Under the pieces are notes generated by a model, which made no database searches, was not told the origin of the DNA, and worked only from the letters and a program-made list of their open reading frames with translations. From positions 914,558-978,557 of the forward strand of contig JAVSML010024016.1 in the NCBI GenBank assembly GCA_038503035.1: a stretch of 64,000 nt of DNA. The letters are read 5' to 3'. Source of the stretch: Crocodylus rhombifer (Eukaryota; Chordata; Crocodylia; Crocodylidae). This document shows, in pieces, positions 1 through 11,705 of this stretch (positions are counted from its first letter, which is position 1; each line of letters opens with the position of its first letter). Made by a program: the position numbers and the translations under genes.

Positions 1-733
1 GGTTCTCCACCTAGGGAGGAAAAACCTGCATCATCCTTATAGGATCAGCAGTGCTATGCTGACTAGCACTATGGAAGAAAGAGACTTGGGGGTCATCATT
101 GACCACAAGATGAACATGAGCCTGCAATGTGATGCTGCAGCTAGTAAAGTGACCAAAACACTGGCTTGCATCCATAGATGCTTCTCATACAAATCCCCAG
201 ATGTCATTCTCCCCTTGTACTCGACCTTGGTGAGGCCGCAGCTGGAGTACTGCATCCAGTTTTGGGATCCACAATTCAAAAAGAATGTGGAGAAGCTTGA
301 GAGAGTCCCAAGAAGAGCCACGCACATGATCAGGCTGAAAGGCTGAGAGCTATGAGGCTCTTTAGCCTGGAAAAGAACAGGCTCAGGGGTGATCTGGTAG
401 CCACCTATAAGTTTCTAAGGGGTAACCACCAGTATCTGGGGGAACATTTGTTCACCAGAGCGCCCTAAGGGATGACAAGGGAAGACCACTTCAGGCTGGA
501 CATAAGGAAGAATTTCTTTACTGTCTGAGCCCCCAAGGTCTGGAATAGCCTGCCATCGGAGGTGGTTCAAGCACCTACGTTGAACATCTTCAAGAAAAAA
601 TTGGATGCTTATCTTGCTGGGATCCTGTGACTCTACCTAACTTCCTGCCCTTCGGGTGGGGGGCTGGACTCGGTGATCTTCCGAGGTCCCTTCCAGCCCT
701 AATGTCTATGAAATCTATGAAATCTATGAAAGG
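1..733 (+). mobile_element. CR1 LINE, 3' fragment with tail
   Basis: This is the 3' end of a CR1 non-LTR retrotransposon, entering from the left edge of the window. The frame at 56-343 encodes the C-terminal part of the reverse transcriptase ORF2, with the CR1 blocks 'RPQLEYCIQFW' and 'RVPRRATHMI'. Homology continues out of frame past the stop at about 344 (blocks like 'FSLEKNRLRGDLVATYK'). The 3' UTR contains the CR1 signature 'GATCTTCCGAGGTCCCTTCC' near 677, and the copy ends in a (TCTATGAAA)n tail at about 702-733. A 9-base tail unit built on TCTATGA is typical of CR1. The copy is 5' truncated by the window edge and carries several stops, so it is inactive. Confidence 0.93.
56..343 (+). 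pseudogene. CR1 ORF2 reverse transcriptase, C-terminal remnant
   Basis: This open stretch of about 96 codons matches the region after the RT catalytic palm in CR1 ORF2. It reads from 'DLGVIIDHKMNMSLQCD' through 'RPQLEYCIQFWDPQFKKN' to 'RVPRRATHMI'. The catalytic FADD box lies upstream and is outside the window. The frame stops at about 344, while CR1 similarity continues in other frames to about 600, so indels have broken it. It is a decayed retrotransposon fragment, not a host gene. Confidence 0.85.
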
Positions 734-734
734 C

Positions 735-1230
735 AAATACACACAAAAGCGGGATCCAGGTGTGCAGGCATGTGCAGTTTGTGGCACCACAGACCTGTTT
801 ACAGTGCTACAAATCACATGCCTGGCAAGTTAAAAAGTGCTCCAAGCTGCAAATTTGCAGTGCAGGGGCAAAATTTGCTACCAGGAAATCCAAATCCCAG
901 TAGTAAAAAAACCCAAAAAACGGCTGCAAAAAAAAGTGGCATGGCGCACACCACAGGATCATGTGACAGCATACACAGAGGCTTGATCCTCCAGGGAGAT
1001 GCTCTCCCTTCCTCTAGCTGTACCTGAGCTATTCCAGCACACCAGGAGCTGGGAGGAGTGGGTAAAGTGGGTCATTTTGACCTGCACCAAACCCCATATG
1101 CAGGGGCATGTGCAGCAGCAAAAAGCAGCGACACAAATTTGTGCTGCTGCTATTTTTGCCATGGCAAACATGTGCCCCTGTATGTGGGGATGCACCCAAA
1201 GAGTGTATAGGTTCACAGGCAACTGACAGT
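735..1230. repeat. Imperfect foldback repeat next to CR1 tail
   Basis: Right after the CR1 tail lies a segment with large inverted repeats. Bases 1083-1137 pair with 1138-1194 around an AAATTT centre: the left arm carries CCCCATATGCAGGGGCATGT and the right arm carries the near complement (ACATGTGCCCCTGTATGTGGGG). A shorter inverted pair (GGCATGTG / CACATGCC) occurs at about 767-825. This looks like a non-autonomous DNA element or two, but no clear target duplication was found. The short ORFs here are shadows of the repeat. Confidence 0.5.
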
Positions 1231-2180
1231 TATTTGTAACATAACTTCATCCCTTATGCATAAAAAACAGTCATTTTTGTACCAGTTTAGCACAATTCTA
1301 TTTCATTAGAGACTTCTGGGTGTGGTATGTGAACATCACAGTCCCATCAGTGCCCAGTCAGTAAAATGGACAGGGGCCAAGGCTTTCTTTTGAACAAAGG
1401 CTTGATTTTTTTTTTCCTGCTTTGAAACTTTTGCAGGAATTTGCACCCAGTAAAGTGCTTCCCTCAGTGATATAAACTCACTTTTCATGATTGTGGAGTT
1501 TGGGGAAGATCTCTTATTTTGCTTCAGTCAGTGCTGTTGAGATAAATACAGCTGTTTATTTCAGACTTGTCTTCATGGAAATAAATAAACACTGCATCTA
1601 ATCTTTAGTCTGAAACAGCTGCAATTGCTGCCCTCAGCAAAGTCAGATCAAACAGCATATGGTCTAGCTGTTAGCAAACAGTTCTTTAGCTGCTTCGAAA
1701 CTAAACTGAGCAGCTTTTGTTCAGGAAAAACCAGTGACCACATACTGTTATAATGCCCAGAGGGGTTCCAGGATGGCTGCAAAATTTGGAGTGATTCTTG
1801 CTTGTTTTTGCCTCTAGGCTCACATAGTGTTGGGAAGGAAAGTTTTTCAGTTATAATGTGACAGTTGGAAAAATTTCATTTTAAAATGTCTTTACAGAGA
1901 AAATGCACTTGTACACCATTGGTACATCTCTGTGGTTGTGACAGTTTGCCACTTGCACAGCTTGTCTGTAGCTTAGCAATGCAAACATGGTTTGTTGGTT
2001 TTAGACTTTGATTTTTTTTATCATTTTATATTTTACTTAAAACAGTCCTAAGAAGCTTCATGTAATTTATCTTTCTGCTATGAAGAGTAGGTCCTAGTAA
2101 AAGAATAAAGGAAAACACAAATGGTTATACTCATTTTTTTCTCTGTGCTTTTGAATGTTTACATCACTAATTTTTCCTAA
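1231..2180. other. Unique AT-rich DNA, no gene seen
   Basis: About 950 bases of ordinary AT-rich sequence. I see no long ORF, recognisable repeat, or RNA gene here. Confidence 0.6.
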
Positions 2181-2792
2181 TCATCTTTTCCTTAATGGCC
2201 TTGTGAGCTTGTCAAAGTCGGCTTTCCTGAGGTCAAGGACTTCAGTGTTGCTGACTGACTTGCCAGCTTTATGGTGGATGGTGAAGGTGATCAGCTCATG
2301 GTCGCTGTCACCCAGCTTCCCATCAATCACCAGGTCGACAATTAGGTCGTCCCCAGTAGCCAGAACCAGGTTGAGCAGCGCTTTACCTCTCATTGGCCTG
2401 TAGACTTCTTGAGTCAGGTAGAGGTCATCCATGCATGAGAGAAAGCTTTGCGACCGCTCGGATTTTGCTGAGTGATCTTCCCACGAGATGTCTGGGTAAT
2501 TGAAGTCACCCATGACAACCATGATCCCAGAGCGTGCGGCCTCAGCCAGTTCCCGGGCGAACTCCTGGTCAAGCTCTTGACTTTGGGTGGGAGGTCTGTA
2601 GTAGAATCTCACCGATGTGCCCCTTGTGCCGTGTTCCCCAGGGATTTTAACCCAGAGGGTCTCCAGTCGTCCACCCTGGTCACCAACATCAGCTTGCAGG
2701 GAGGTGTAGCTTTCCTTAACATAGAGAGCTACACCCCCATCCCTTTTATCTACATGATCCCTCCTGTACAGGGTATAGCCATCTATACCCAT
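2181..2792 (-). pseudogene. CR1 ORF2 AP-like endonuclease remnant
   Basis: A 203-codon minus-strand frame encodes most of the apurinic-like endonuclease that nicks target DNA for CR1 retrotransposition. Visible motifs in order are 'GGVALYVKES', 'FYYRPPTQSQELDQEF', 'VMGDFNYPDISWEDHSA' (metal-binding Asn region), 'LLNLVLATGDDLIVDL' and 'LGDSDHELITFTI' with the conserved SDH catalytic triad end. The N-terminal 'ETWW' block is upstream in another frame at about 2820-2860. The apparent Met start is only an internal codon; the true ORF2 start lies near 2920. The frame ends in the linker before RT. Confidence 0.88.
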
Positions 2793-3596
2793 GGTCCAGT
2801 CATGGGTGGAGTCCCCACCAGGTCTCCATTATCCCAATGACATCATAATTATTTGCATTGAACAGGAGGACGAGCTCCTCCTGCTTATTCCCCAAGCTCC
2901 TGGCATTTGTGTACAAGCAGGCAAGTGTCCCCTGGGTGTCCCCAGTCTGGCTGAGAAGAGCCTCCTCCCCATCGGAGAGAGGTGGAGGCCATCTCTTCCC
3001 AGCAGCTCGCTGCCTCTCTCGCCAAAGACCGGGCTGTGGTCATGGAAGCCAAAGCCTTCCCCATGACACCATCACTGCAGTCTTTGGTTCACTACCTTGA
3101 TCCTCCTCTGCCTCCTCAGTCCATATCCCGAGGCTGGGAGGATCGAAGAGAAGACCGACCACCTGTGCCTCCAGACCCTTTAGCCCTGCTCCCAAATCAC
3201 TGTAGCGCCTCATGACCTGGCTGGGAGTGCTCCGAGCCGTATCATTGGTGCCCACGTGAATAAGGAGCATGGGATAGTTAGTGGTCTGTGGGCTGGAGGA
3301 GCTTAGGGATCTTCTCCACAATGTCTCGGATGTGGGCCCCCAGGAAGCAGCAGACTTCCCGGGCTAAGCGGTCAGGGTGGCAGATTACCCCCTCAGTCCC
3401 CCTCAGGATGAAGACTCCCACAACAAACACCTTACGTTTTGTCCTGGGGAGAGCGGGGACAGTAGCTGCAGTTGGGCCTGTGTTGCCTGCAGGAGCTGGC
3501 AACTCAGCAGGCTCTGCTGGGTCTGCAAGAGGCCTTCTGTTTGTTCTACCATTAGTTTTTAACACTAGTAACTTACTCATAACTTCTTGACACTTA
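2190..3596 (-). mobile_element. CR1 LINE, ORF1-end plus endonuclease fragment
   Basis: This is a minus-strand CR1 piece covering the end of ORF1 and the start of ORF2. Reading from 3596 down, the first part encodes ORF1 with the SGNH-esterase block 'LLIHVGTNDTAR' (about 3235-3270). ORF2 begins near 2920 with 'NARSLGNKQEELVLL', followed by the AP-endonuclease domain. The fragment stops inside the ORF2 linker near 2190 and lacks the reverse transcriptase and 3' tail. That is unusual for a LINE, whose copies are normally 5' truncated, so a later deletion or rearrangement is likely. Stops and frameshifts (for example near 2790-2850) show it is dead. Confidence 0.92.
3040..3580 (-). pseudogene. 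CR1 ORF1 remnant with SGNH esterase block
   Basis: Two overlapping minus-strand frames (3580-3278 and 3321-3040) together cover the C-terminal half of CR1 ORF1. The first includes 'RKVFVVGVFILRGTEGVIC', and the second carries the esterase GTND block 'PMLLIHVGTNDTARSTPSQV'. CR1 ORF1 proteins of many vertebrates carry an SGNH/GDSL-type esterase, so the family call is secure. A frameshift at about 3290-3320 separates the two parts. Confidence 0.8.
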
Positions 3597-3793
3597 AGGA
3601 CAGTTTAGTAGAATTATTATGAAGCTCAAGTCCTTCTGCTAACAAAAGTACCTGTGTCCTAACATATAATATATGCACTACTGCAAGCTATCTGGAGGTT
3701 AGGCATTTGGCACTGCTCCTCTCTTTTTTCTGCTACATAAAAAATGTGTCTATCTGGATCCTTGATGTCAATATTTCTTACAATAAAGACACT

Positions 3794-4037
3794 GGCTCTG
3801 TCTCCACGAGATGCTAACTGCGCAGTCATTTAGTATTTGCATTCCCAAGTACTAAATGGCTGAGCAGTAACCAGCATTATTGTGCAGTAGTGTCCCCGCA
3901 TAGCTTCCTGGTAATGCTGACTGCGCAGTAGTTTGTTAATACTTCACAGTGGTATCACGTCATAGTTTGTGCCCCACAATGCTACTGCGTGGTACTAATG
4001 AGCTACTGCAGAGTAAGCGTCTCATGTGGACATGGCC
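3794..4037. mobile_element. Short TIR element, TGCGCAGTAG family (MITE)
   Basis: A 244-bp element bounded by imperfect terminal inverted repeats. The left end reads TGTCTCCACGAGATGCTAAC and the right end is the near complement (GCGTCTCATGTGGACA). Inside, the motif TGCGCAGT(A)G/TGCACAGTAG-like recurs in both orientations (for example near 3821 and 3920). It has no coding capacity. Similar motifs recur at 11.7-12.9 kb. Crocodilian genomes have a described MITE family called Chompy, and membership is possible but not tested here. No clean target duplication is visible. Confidence 0.6.
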
Positions 4038-4039
4038 AC

Positions 4040-4535
4040 CGTTACTGCCCTGCACATTCCCAATGTAGGATCTTCAACGTGGATCAGCAGAAATGTGCTT
4101 CCTAAACTTTTGAGAAGTAGTTAGCTTTGTGAGTCTGAAATCAATCAGAAAGCAGGGTAGATATGCACCTTTATAGACTAGCTCAATAGAGATATATAGA
4201 TTGAGCATCAGCTGTCATGGGCTGCAGCTGACTTCATGAAATGCTGTGAAAGGTTATGCAGAAATCAGGTATAAAAAAGAAGAGAGAAATTAGAATCCAA
4301 AACTTTACCAGGAGACTCCCTCAAACATTTTCATCACGTTCATACATGTATGTTATGGTCTTAGGGTCAAATACTCTACCTCCCTGAAAAGGTAACAGTA
4401 TCATTATCATTATATTCCTTTGTTAAAATAAAATAATTATTATTCCATACACTTCTAACCCTTACAAATCCAGCACTGTACAAATTGTATAAATTGTTCA
4501 AATCTCTCTAAATACATGGGCACCACATTTATTCA
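4040..4535. other. Unique AT-rich DNA, no gene seen
   Basis: AT-rich sequence between a MITE and a CR1 copy. I see no ORF, RNA gene or repeat. Confidence 0.55.
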
Positions 4536-4538
4536 GTT

Positions 4539-5497
4539 TTCATAGTTTCATAGTTGGTAGGATCAGAAAGGACCTGAGCAGCTCATCAAGTCCGACCCCC
4601 TGCCATGGCAGGAAAGAGTACTGGGGTCAAACTACCCTGACGAGGTGTTCATCTATCCTCCTCTTAAAGATCCCCAGGGTAAGAGCCAGCACCACTTCTC
4701 TTGGAAGCTGGTTCCAGATCCTAGCCATCCTGACAGTGAAGTAGCACCTCCTGATGTCTAATCTGAATTTACCCTCTGCCAGCTTGTGACCGTTATTTCT
4801 AGTCATTTCTGGCAGTGCTTGGGGGAACAGGGACTCCCCCAGTGCCTGCTGGTCCCCTCTGACTAGTTTGGAACAGGCCACAAGATCCCCCCTCAGCCTT
4901 CTCTTGTGGAGGCTGAACAGGTTCAGGTCCTGCAGCCTGTCCTTGTAGGGCCTGCCCTGCTGCCCCTGACCATGTGAGTGACCCTCCTCTGGACCCCCTC
5001 CATGTTGTCCACACCCCTCTTGAAGTGTGGCGCCCAGAACTGGACGCAGTACTCCAGCTGCGGCCTGACCAGTGTTGCATAGAGGGGGAGGATCACCTCC
5101 CTGGACCTGCTTGAGATTCATCTGTGGATGCATGATTTTCTGCTTCTGCACTGCCGAGAAGGGAGTTCCCCAGCCTGTAGGTATGGTGCTGGTTCTTCCT
5201 CCCCAGGTGCATCACCTTGCACTTGTCAGTGTTGAATCCCATCCTGTTCTCATCCGCCCACCCCTGTAACCTGTCTAGATCCAATTGCAGCCTATTCCTC
5301 CCTTCTAGCATGCCCACTTCTCCCCACATCTTAGTGTCACCTGTGAATTTGAACAGGGTGCTTTTTACCCTCTCGTCCAAGATGAAGATGTTGAACAGTG
5401 CGGGCCCAAGGACCAAGCCCTGCAGAACCCCACTGCCCACATCCCTCCAGGTCAAAAATGACCTGCCACCACCAATTTTCCGTCCCAAACCATTCAA
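4539..5497 (-). mobile_element. CR1 LINE, RT 3' fragment
   Basis: A minus-strand CR1 with a 3' tail (CATAGTTTCATAG on the plus strand) at 4539-4555 and a truncated 5' edge near 5497. It encodes the end of the reverse transcriptase, starting at a block resembling 'NGLGRKIGGGRSFLTWRDV' and running through 'GPALFNIFIL', the catalytic box and the C-terminal 'RRLRGDLVACSKLVRGDQQAL' and 'ARIWNQLPREVVLA'. Two frames (5497-5093 and 5151-4627) hold it, with a frameshift near 5120. It is closest to the copy at 40648-41913. Confidence 0.93.
4627..5497 (-). pseudogene. CR1 reverse transcriptase remnant (FTGD box)
   Basis: ORF2 C-terminal half. The palm-domain catalytic box, FADD in working CR1, reads 'KFTGDTKMWG' here, so the first catalytic aspartate is replaced. 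After it come 'GRNRLQLDLDRLQGWADENR' and 'FNTDKCKVMHLG'. The later C-terminal blocks are in another frame. The changed catalytic box plus the frameshift mean no activity. Confidence 0.85.
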
Positions 5498-5499
5498 TC

Positions 5500-7725
5500 A
5501 ATTTAGAAATATATGGAAGGTACATTTTAATTCACACACCTGTAACTTCAATGGGAATTCATAAGTGTCCATAAGACTATTATTAGTTCCAAACTCAATG
5601 CTATAGTTCTGTATAGTTTCAACCATTTCAACTCAAATCATTTTATTAGAGAAACATAACTTGGGGCAGGGAAGCTGGGAACCAATTTTGGTCACCAATT
5701 TAGTGGGGATGGCCTAATGGCAGCCCTTGGAGGTTCTGTGCCCCAGCAGCAGCAGCTGCTCAGTGCCACTACTTTGGCACCAGCCAGGCGAGCGGACACT
5801 GCACTGCTACTGTAGTCCCAATAACTGGGATGGGCAGACCCCCCCCCCCCCCGCATTCTCCACACCCTTTCCCACACCTTCTCTCTACCCTCCGCCTCTC
5901 TGACCTGCAGCAGGGTTTGCCCAGGCAAAAACTCTGCTAGTCACTCCTCTGACAAAGTATTTTTTTCAGATGGACAAACTCTCTTTTTTATCTAACATGG
6001 AGATATTACAGTGGGGACAAGTGCTGCTTCTCTTGAAATCACAGAGTCCTTTCACTGATGTCAGAGGAAGTATGATTCCTAATAGCGGGAAGAAGTTTTT
6101 AAATTTAACTGATAGAGTTAAAGATTAAGAGCCAGTTTCTATTGTACCTCTTGGGCACATAAGTGGATTTAAAAGCTAAAGCATAACTCTATTCCACCTT
6201 GCTTGAGTTCCTGAGAAATTGCTAATACAAAAGATAGGTAAGTTCACCTCCTGATTGCTGCTTTTCTATGATTGAAACTTAAGGGTCAGATGAGGATGTT
6301 ACAAAAGTAGATGCACTAATGGATTTTCATGATCTTGAACAGGGTGCAGTAGAATCACTCTTGGGTACTAACAACTACTTCAATAACTGATGGGTAGAAA
6401 AGAGTCTGGCTCTAAAAGTCTTTGTGCTGTTGAAAATTATGAAGTTGGAACTAGTCTACAGAAGCTGTGCACATGTTATACACTTACCCAGCCTTTACTT
6501 GTGCAGAAGTCACTTTTCTAAAAGAATTACATTTCTTCTTTTGCTAAACATCGCATGAAACAATTTCTATTTTCAAGTTTTGGAAAAATCTATGAGTAGG
6601 AAAATGTAGATTGAAACTGTTTTTAAATCTTTGTCATGCCTCTCTACTTAATCTCTGTAAATCTTTCTGTCTGGGAAAGGGAGTAGAATCTTTTGATTAT
6701 GTATGCCCAAATGTGACATTTCTTGACTTTAACTTTCATGCCTTTCTACTTTCATCATGCATATTTATAACAGTAGAGCTCTTGACCAGTAATGTGAACA
6801 TTTCCTCCTTAGACTTTTTGTCCTAGGACTGAAAATGAATATGGAGTTATTACTTGGTTTCTGCATCAAATTCATTTTAACAAGATATTATATGCAGCAT
6901 CTTTTAGAATGAAAGTCTAACCCATGCAACAAAAATCAAAAGTTAAAGTTTTCAAAGCACACACTATCTGTTTTCTTCATACACATAGCTCTAACAACTC
7001 CCCTTCATTTTATAGGCTTTCCTATATTCCATAGGAATTAGCCTCATTCCATACATTGATCAATGGAGCTACTGTTTGAAATGAAGCAGTTTGGATTCCA
7101 AGCTTGTGAAAAAGATGTTTTTCTAGGTGCAAGCCTATAAAGAATTTCCATAACTGCTGTATTTTAACAATGTTTTTTTGTGCAGCTCCACTTCATTTTT
7201 TTCCCTGCATGACAGGGGTTTTGAGAGGGCATTAACAGAGAAACAGCTTTTTAAACTTGTGTAAGAACGATGCTATATTTATCTGGTGTCAATTTTGTCA
7301 GCTATATTTAGAATGGAGAATCCTGTAATAGTACCCTGTTTCAGAGATTTATATCACAGAATAATTGTTTTCCAATATTAATAAAATGATACAGCACCAG
7401 CTTAAACTAAATGTTGCCCTAGCTTCCCTATTACACTAATAATGTAATTTGTAAAGCATCTGCCCCTCATTACACCAGTGGCAGCATTGAAGGTGTCATG
7501 CAACAATACAGCTAGACAGAGATCCCTGCCAAAAATCACAAAGAAATCTCTGTCTGAAATTCTAGATTGAGATTCAAACTGCATGGCTATCCTAAGGCAG
7601 TCCAGTGCACAAAACTGTGATCCACTGGGCCCAGAGTGCTGACTTCAGAGTGCTTGCCCAAGCAATCCCCTGTTCTAGACCCTAATTCCCCATGCTTTCC
7701 AGGCCCACCCCAGCAAATGAGGACA
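5500..7725. other. Mostly unique DNA with poly-C tract
   Basis: No gene is recognised. A moderately GC-rich patch at 5700-5940 contains CAG repeats near 5747 and an unbroken run of 14 C at 5839-5852. It resembles the GC-rich cores of foldback elements elsewhere, but I could not define ends. From 5950 to 7725 the sequence is AT-rich and looks unique. Confidence 0.5.
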
Positions 7726-7730
7726 TTCTT

Positions 7731-8216
7731 GATGCATCTTCATGTCCAATTAGCATGATGCAGTAAATTCCAGTGCAGTTCACAGTACACATGCACCTCG
7801 AACTGCAATATGTTGAGTTGGGTCGGAGCAGCCCTCGCTGGTAGGGAACCCAGAGGCTCATCCTGCCAGCCTGGGGCCTCTCGGACCCAGCTCAACATGC
7901 TGCAGAGGGGCTGGCTGGGGCACGAGGATGCTACAGTACAGTACTAGCCAGCAGGCAGCCCTGCACTGAAGCACCCTCATTCCCCAACCAGTGTCAGTGT
8001 CTACATGTGCATTGTGGTGCACTAAACACCATTGCAGGATAGTACTTGTGTTTATGAGTGCTAACCTACAGAGGATTTAATTAGTTTACTGCAGCCTAAT
8101 AGGGTCACACATGTAGACCCTAATAGGGTCATACATGTAGACCCTGAGACTTTACTGTGGAGTTAATTAGGCAACTCCAAAGTAAACAACTTATGTAGAT
8201 GCTCCCACCATTTTCT
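7731..8216 (-). mobile_element. Foldback DNA element, GC core (family D/E copy 1)
   Basis: A 486-bp element with AT-rich outer parts and a GC-rich core at 7820-7990. Read on the minus strand, it starts GGGAGCATCTACATAAG and ends in the inverted TGGACATGAAGATGCATC. It is collinear in reverse with the element at 43601-44414. Shared blocks include AAGTACTATCCT, TTTAGTGCAC, AATGCACATGTAGA, GCAGCATGTT and the core CCAGGCTGGCAGG. A 24-bp internal tandem duplication (8097-8120, 8121-8144) is absent from the other copy. Two copies with the same layout support a non-autonomous transposon family. Confidence 0.7.
8097..8144. repeat. Two-copy 24-bp tandem repeat
   Basis: TAATAGGGTCAYACATGTAG plus ACCC occurs twice head to tail with one mismatch, inside the foldback element. 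The homologous element at 43.6 kb has one unit. Confidence 0.85.
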
Positions 8217-10425
8217 TTTCCCAGGTCAGTTTGTGGACATTATCATGTGTTGACCAGCTTGTGAAGTATCAGCCATGTTAATTTATGTAAGTCAGAAGGA
8301 GTGTGAGGAGCGCTATCGCTGGTGGGCAGTGAAGCTTATTATCATCATTATTTATTTATGTAGCTTTACTAATATTCATGTACTTTCAGGAAAAATAAGA
8401 TGGAATGTATTTGCCTGAAGAAGGTTAGTTTTAAGACCCCAGTCCCACAAATATTTGTGCATGGGCTTGAAGTTCAGCATGGAATTGTTCCAATGATTCC
8501 CTCTTTGAAGAAGTAGGTTGTAAGAAAATTCTTGAAAAGTTGGAGTTGCAGGCATGACAGGCCATGTGAAAAAGGCACAGAGAAAGAACATGTAGAGAAG
8601 CAAAGCATCAAACTGCACCAACTACATGAACCCAATGAGGCAAGAAGTGCAAAACTAACCAAGAGAAGAGAACTCAGTAGGAGATGTGTCCAAATCTTCT
8701 GGAGGGCTGTGCAAATCTCACCAATAGTCTATATTGTAAAAATCTGTAATTCAATAGCTTAAATGTGCACAAGTATTTGATTGCCAAAATCACTCTAACT
8801 TGTTCTGCCGGCAATTGCACTACTTTGCCCTTTTAGGGACCAATCATTCAGAGAACACAAGTTCCATATTTCAGAGGAAACTGGGAGTACTGAACACATC
8901 TCGGGAGGCGCTCAAGAGAAGGCAGAATTGGGCCTCTGTGGGGCATCTTTCAAAAGAGGTACTTATCTAAGCGCCTTTTAATATAAAGACCTGAGTAGTT
9001 CCATTCTCATCAATATGATTGCACATACCCTTAAACTTAGGCACATGTTCAAGTGTGTTCCTCAAATGTGGTCATAGCACCTTCCGCACAAGTATCTCTG
9101 CATTAATGAAGTAATGTCAAACGAACCTTTGTGTTTTTGCCATAGATCAATGACAATCAAAATAATGTTGTGTTTATACAGCAAAATATCACACTGTTTC
9201 CAGGGAAATAAGACAGAAGTCTTTTGCTATTCATTGGATCACTCATGCCAGTGTAGTTTTTAATTGTTAGGACTATGTTGAATGTGCGTCTTTCCAAAAC
9301 TTTGGATGGTTTTGGAAAAAAATCTTGCACAAGAAATATTGTTATAGTGGGAAGTTACCCAGAGTTTTACTGAAAGGTAACATCAAATGCCTACAAAGAC
9401 AGCTTGCTGACTAAAAGGTTATTTGTTTAAGCAGGAAGACAAAGCAACTTTTATGAAAAGTTACTGGGACAGATGTTTCTTATACACAGGATGGTTTGTC
9501 TCACTTGTAGTATAGTATGTGACTAACTAGTCAACAGCTACTAGTGACTGCATTTATGTAGAGTTTTCATGCACATATCTAGAATCAATAGAAATTTCAA
9601 CTTTTCTAAATGAATTTTCACCAGTGATTAGATGTGCTGTGGTATACCATCGTCCTACATTGCAGTGCAAATCCCAGGGATGTTCTTATATTCACACCCC
9701 AATGAAATATACTAATTACAGGCAGTGATGTTAATAACCCACTTTTTTCTCACTTACCACATACTCCCTAAAAACAGTAGTGCCCTGGAAAAAAAAAGTA
9801 GTTTTAAAAACATATACTATCTGTTTTCTCACCCCAATCAAAAATAGTATATTTGATTTTCTTGTTTACCCCACACACCTTGTTTGTTGGGAAGGCAGAA
9901 TGAAAGAAAAAGATTGTTTTCAGAGGTGGGGCTGCACAGAGCAGGGACAGAGACTAATCTTCAGCTCACTCACCCTCCATTTCCTGCTCAGAAAAAAGTT
10001 ATAGTTTTAACTTATTCATAGTTGAACTGTCAGCTGTTGTTGGCTGCTCAGCCAAAAACTAAAACTATAGCTGCTGCTGAAGACTAGCAGATTCTGTGGC
10101 CTACAAAAGCTCACGCCTTTCTGAATTAGTCTGTTACGGACCACACTGCCGTCTCTTATTCAGTAATGTGATGTTGCCCTGCAAGGCATTAGGCCCTGGA
10201 TTCTAACCTGCAACTTTTTTCCCAACAGGGCAGGAACTTTCCTACTTCACTACTTTTCATCGAATGACTATTAAGTACAAGTGGCTATAGACCAGCCTAA
10301 AAAAGAGTGCTGAAGGTGGCTCCTGGGTTCTTGATTTCCTAGGCAAGTACTAACCACTTCCCTACGGAAGTTAAATAAAACATGGACACATTGTTCTCCT
10401 TTCCCTCTACCACTTTTTCCAGGAT
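8217..10425. other. Unique AT-rich DNA, no gene seen
   Basis: About 2.2 kb of AT-rich sequence. The short ORFs here show no recognisable motifs. I see no repeats or RNA genes. Confidence 0.55.
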
Positions 10426-10429
10426 TTAT

Positions 10430-10890
10430 GCTCGGATGCATGCTGGATTGGATGCCTGATTCAAGCACAGAGGGCCCAATCCCAGTGTGAGGGGACTGGA
10501 GGGGGCAGCACCAGACCTGTGGAGCCCAATCTTGGAGCATGGAGGCAAGAAGGGGTGGTGCTGGGGTGGGATGGGAAGGGGTGGCACTGGGACCCTGGGA
10601 CCTAATCTCAACGTGTGGGGTGGGTGAGGGTGGTGCTGGGGCCTGTGGGACTCAATCCCAGCATGAAAAATGGTGGTGCAGTACCAGATCCCAGCATGAA
10701 GAGCAGGGAGGTTGTGGTACCAAGGACCCGGGGCCCAATCCTGGTATGCGGGGTGGGAGGGGTTGGTGCCAGAACCCAATCCCAGTAAGGCAGGGTGATA
10801 CCAGGCCCAGTGCACAGGGAAGAGAGGGGGCAGTGGCAGGCCCCAGGGCCTGATCCTGGCCTGCAAGGCTTCATCCGGCCTGCAGAGCCA
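10430..10890. repeat. Degenerate GC-rich minisatellite
   Basis: An array of diverged units built around GGGCCCAATCCCAGYRTG followed by a G-rich stretch (GGGGTGGTGCTGGGG type). Unit starts are visible near 10477, 10517, 10590, 10650, 10690, 10730 and 10775, so spacing varies from about 40 to 75 bp. The last part (10845-10890), with GGCCTGCAAGGCTTCATCC, resembles the end of an hAT-type element. ORFs on both strands (up to 146 codons) arise from the repeat and are not taken as genes. Confidence 0.7.
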
Positions 10891-11117
10891 AAAGACTAAA
10901 TCATCCCAGTCAAGTGTCTGTTTTACCTGCTCAAGTTATAGACAAAGCACTAGTGGGCTAGATGCTATAGGATCATAAATCATAGTTAGGAGTGACAGTC
11001 AGGGAGGTCAGAAACGGAGGTAAATCTTTTCTTGCAGGCATAGGAATGAAGGATTTAAAGCGTAGCAAATTGGAACAAAATGACTCATAGTAGTCAACTC
11101 ACATACAGGAGAAATTA

Positions 11118-11163
11118 GATGATGATTATAATAATAGTAATAGTAATAGTAATAATCATAATA
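11118..11163. repeat. TAATAG/TAA microsatellite
   Basis: Imperfect (AATAGT)n/(ATA)n run inside AT-rich DNA. It produces a poly-tyrosine shadow ORF on the minus strand. Confidence 0.85.
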
Positions 11164-11705
11164 TGCCATTGGTTCTGCTTTCTGGTTCAATGAAAACTAA
11201 TTCCTGGCTTGATAAATGTATCAAGTTTCAGGCGTTGGTGCTTGTTTAAGCCAAGATACAGTCATTAGCTAAAGAACAAGGAAAAGTGTTAATATTAAAC
11301 TACACAATCCCTATACATATATACATAGGAAAATACTCTCAATGCATATATGACAATTATATCTTTATAATTATATCTATCTTCCCCCATGATGTCTCAC
11401 TTTTCTTAAAACTGTAAACTCATAGCAGTAGGAACTATGTCTGCATATGTGCTTATACAGAATTAAACACAACAGAACAACTTTCTGGACTGGAATCTCT
11501 GGTTATTATTTTATCTTTTATTTCACTGTATTTATTACAGCTTTCTTTCTGGAAGGATCACTACTCAACATTCCCTGTTATTCAGGTTTAATAAGGTGCC
11601 TGAACAATTTAAATGAGAAAAAGAAACACAAGCCAACTTTCAAATATACCAACAATTTCCCAGTACTGCCCCAGTAGATCAAATTAGCATAAACTGCATC
11701 TCAGT

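Noticed and set aside
10426..10866. 146-codon minus-strand ORF
   Set aside because: Repetitive 'LGSGT'/'LGPRVPV'-like translation follows the minisatellite unit.
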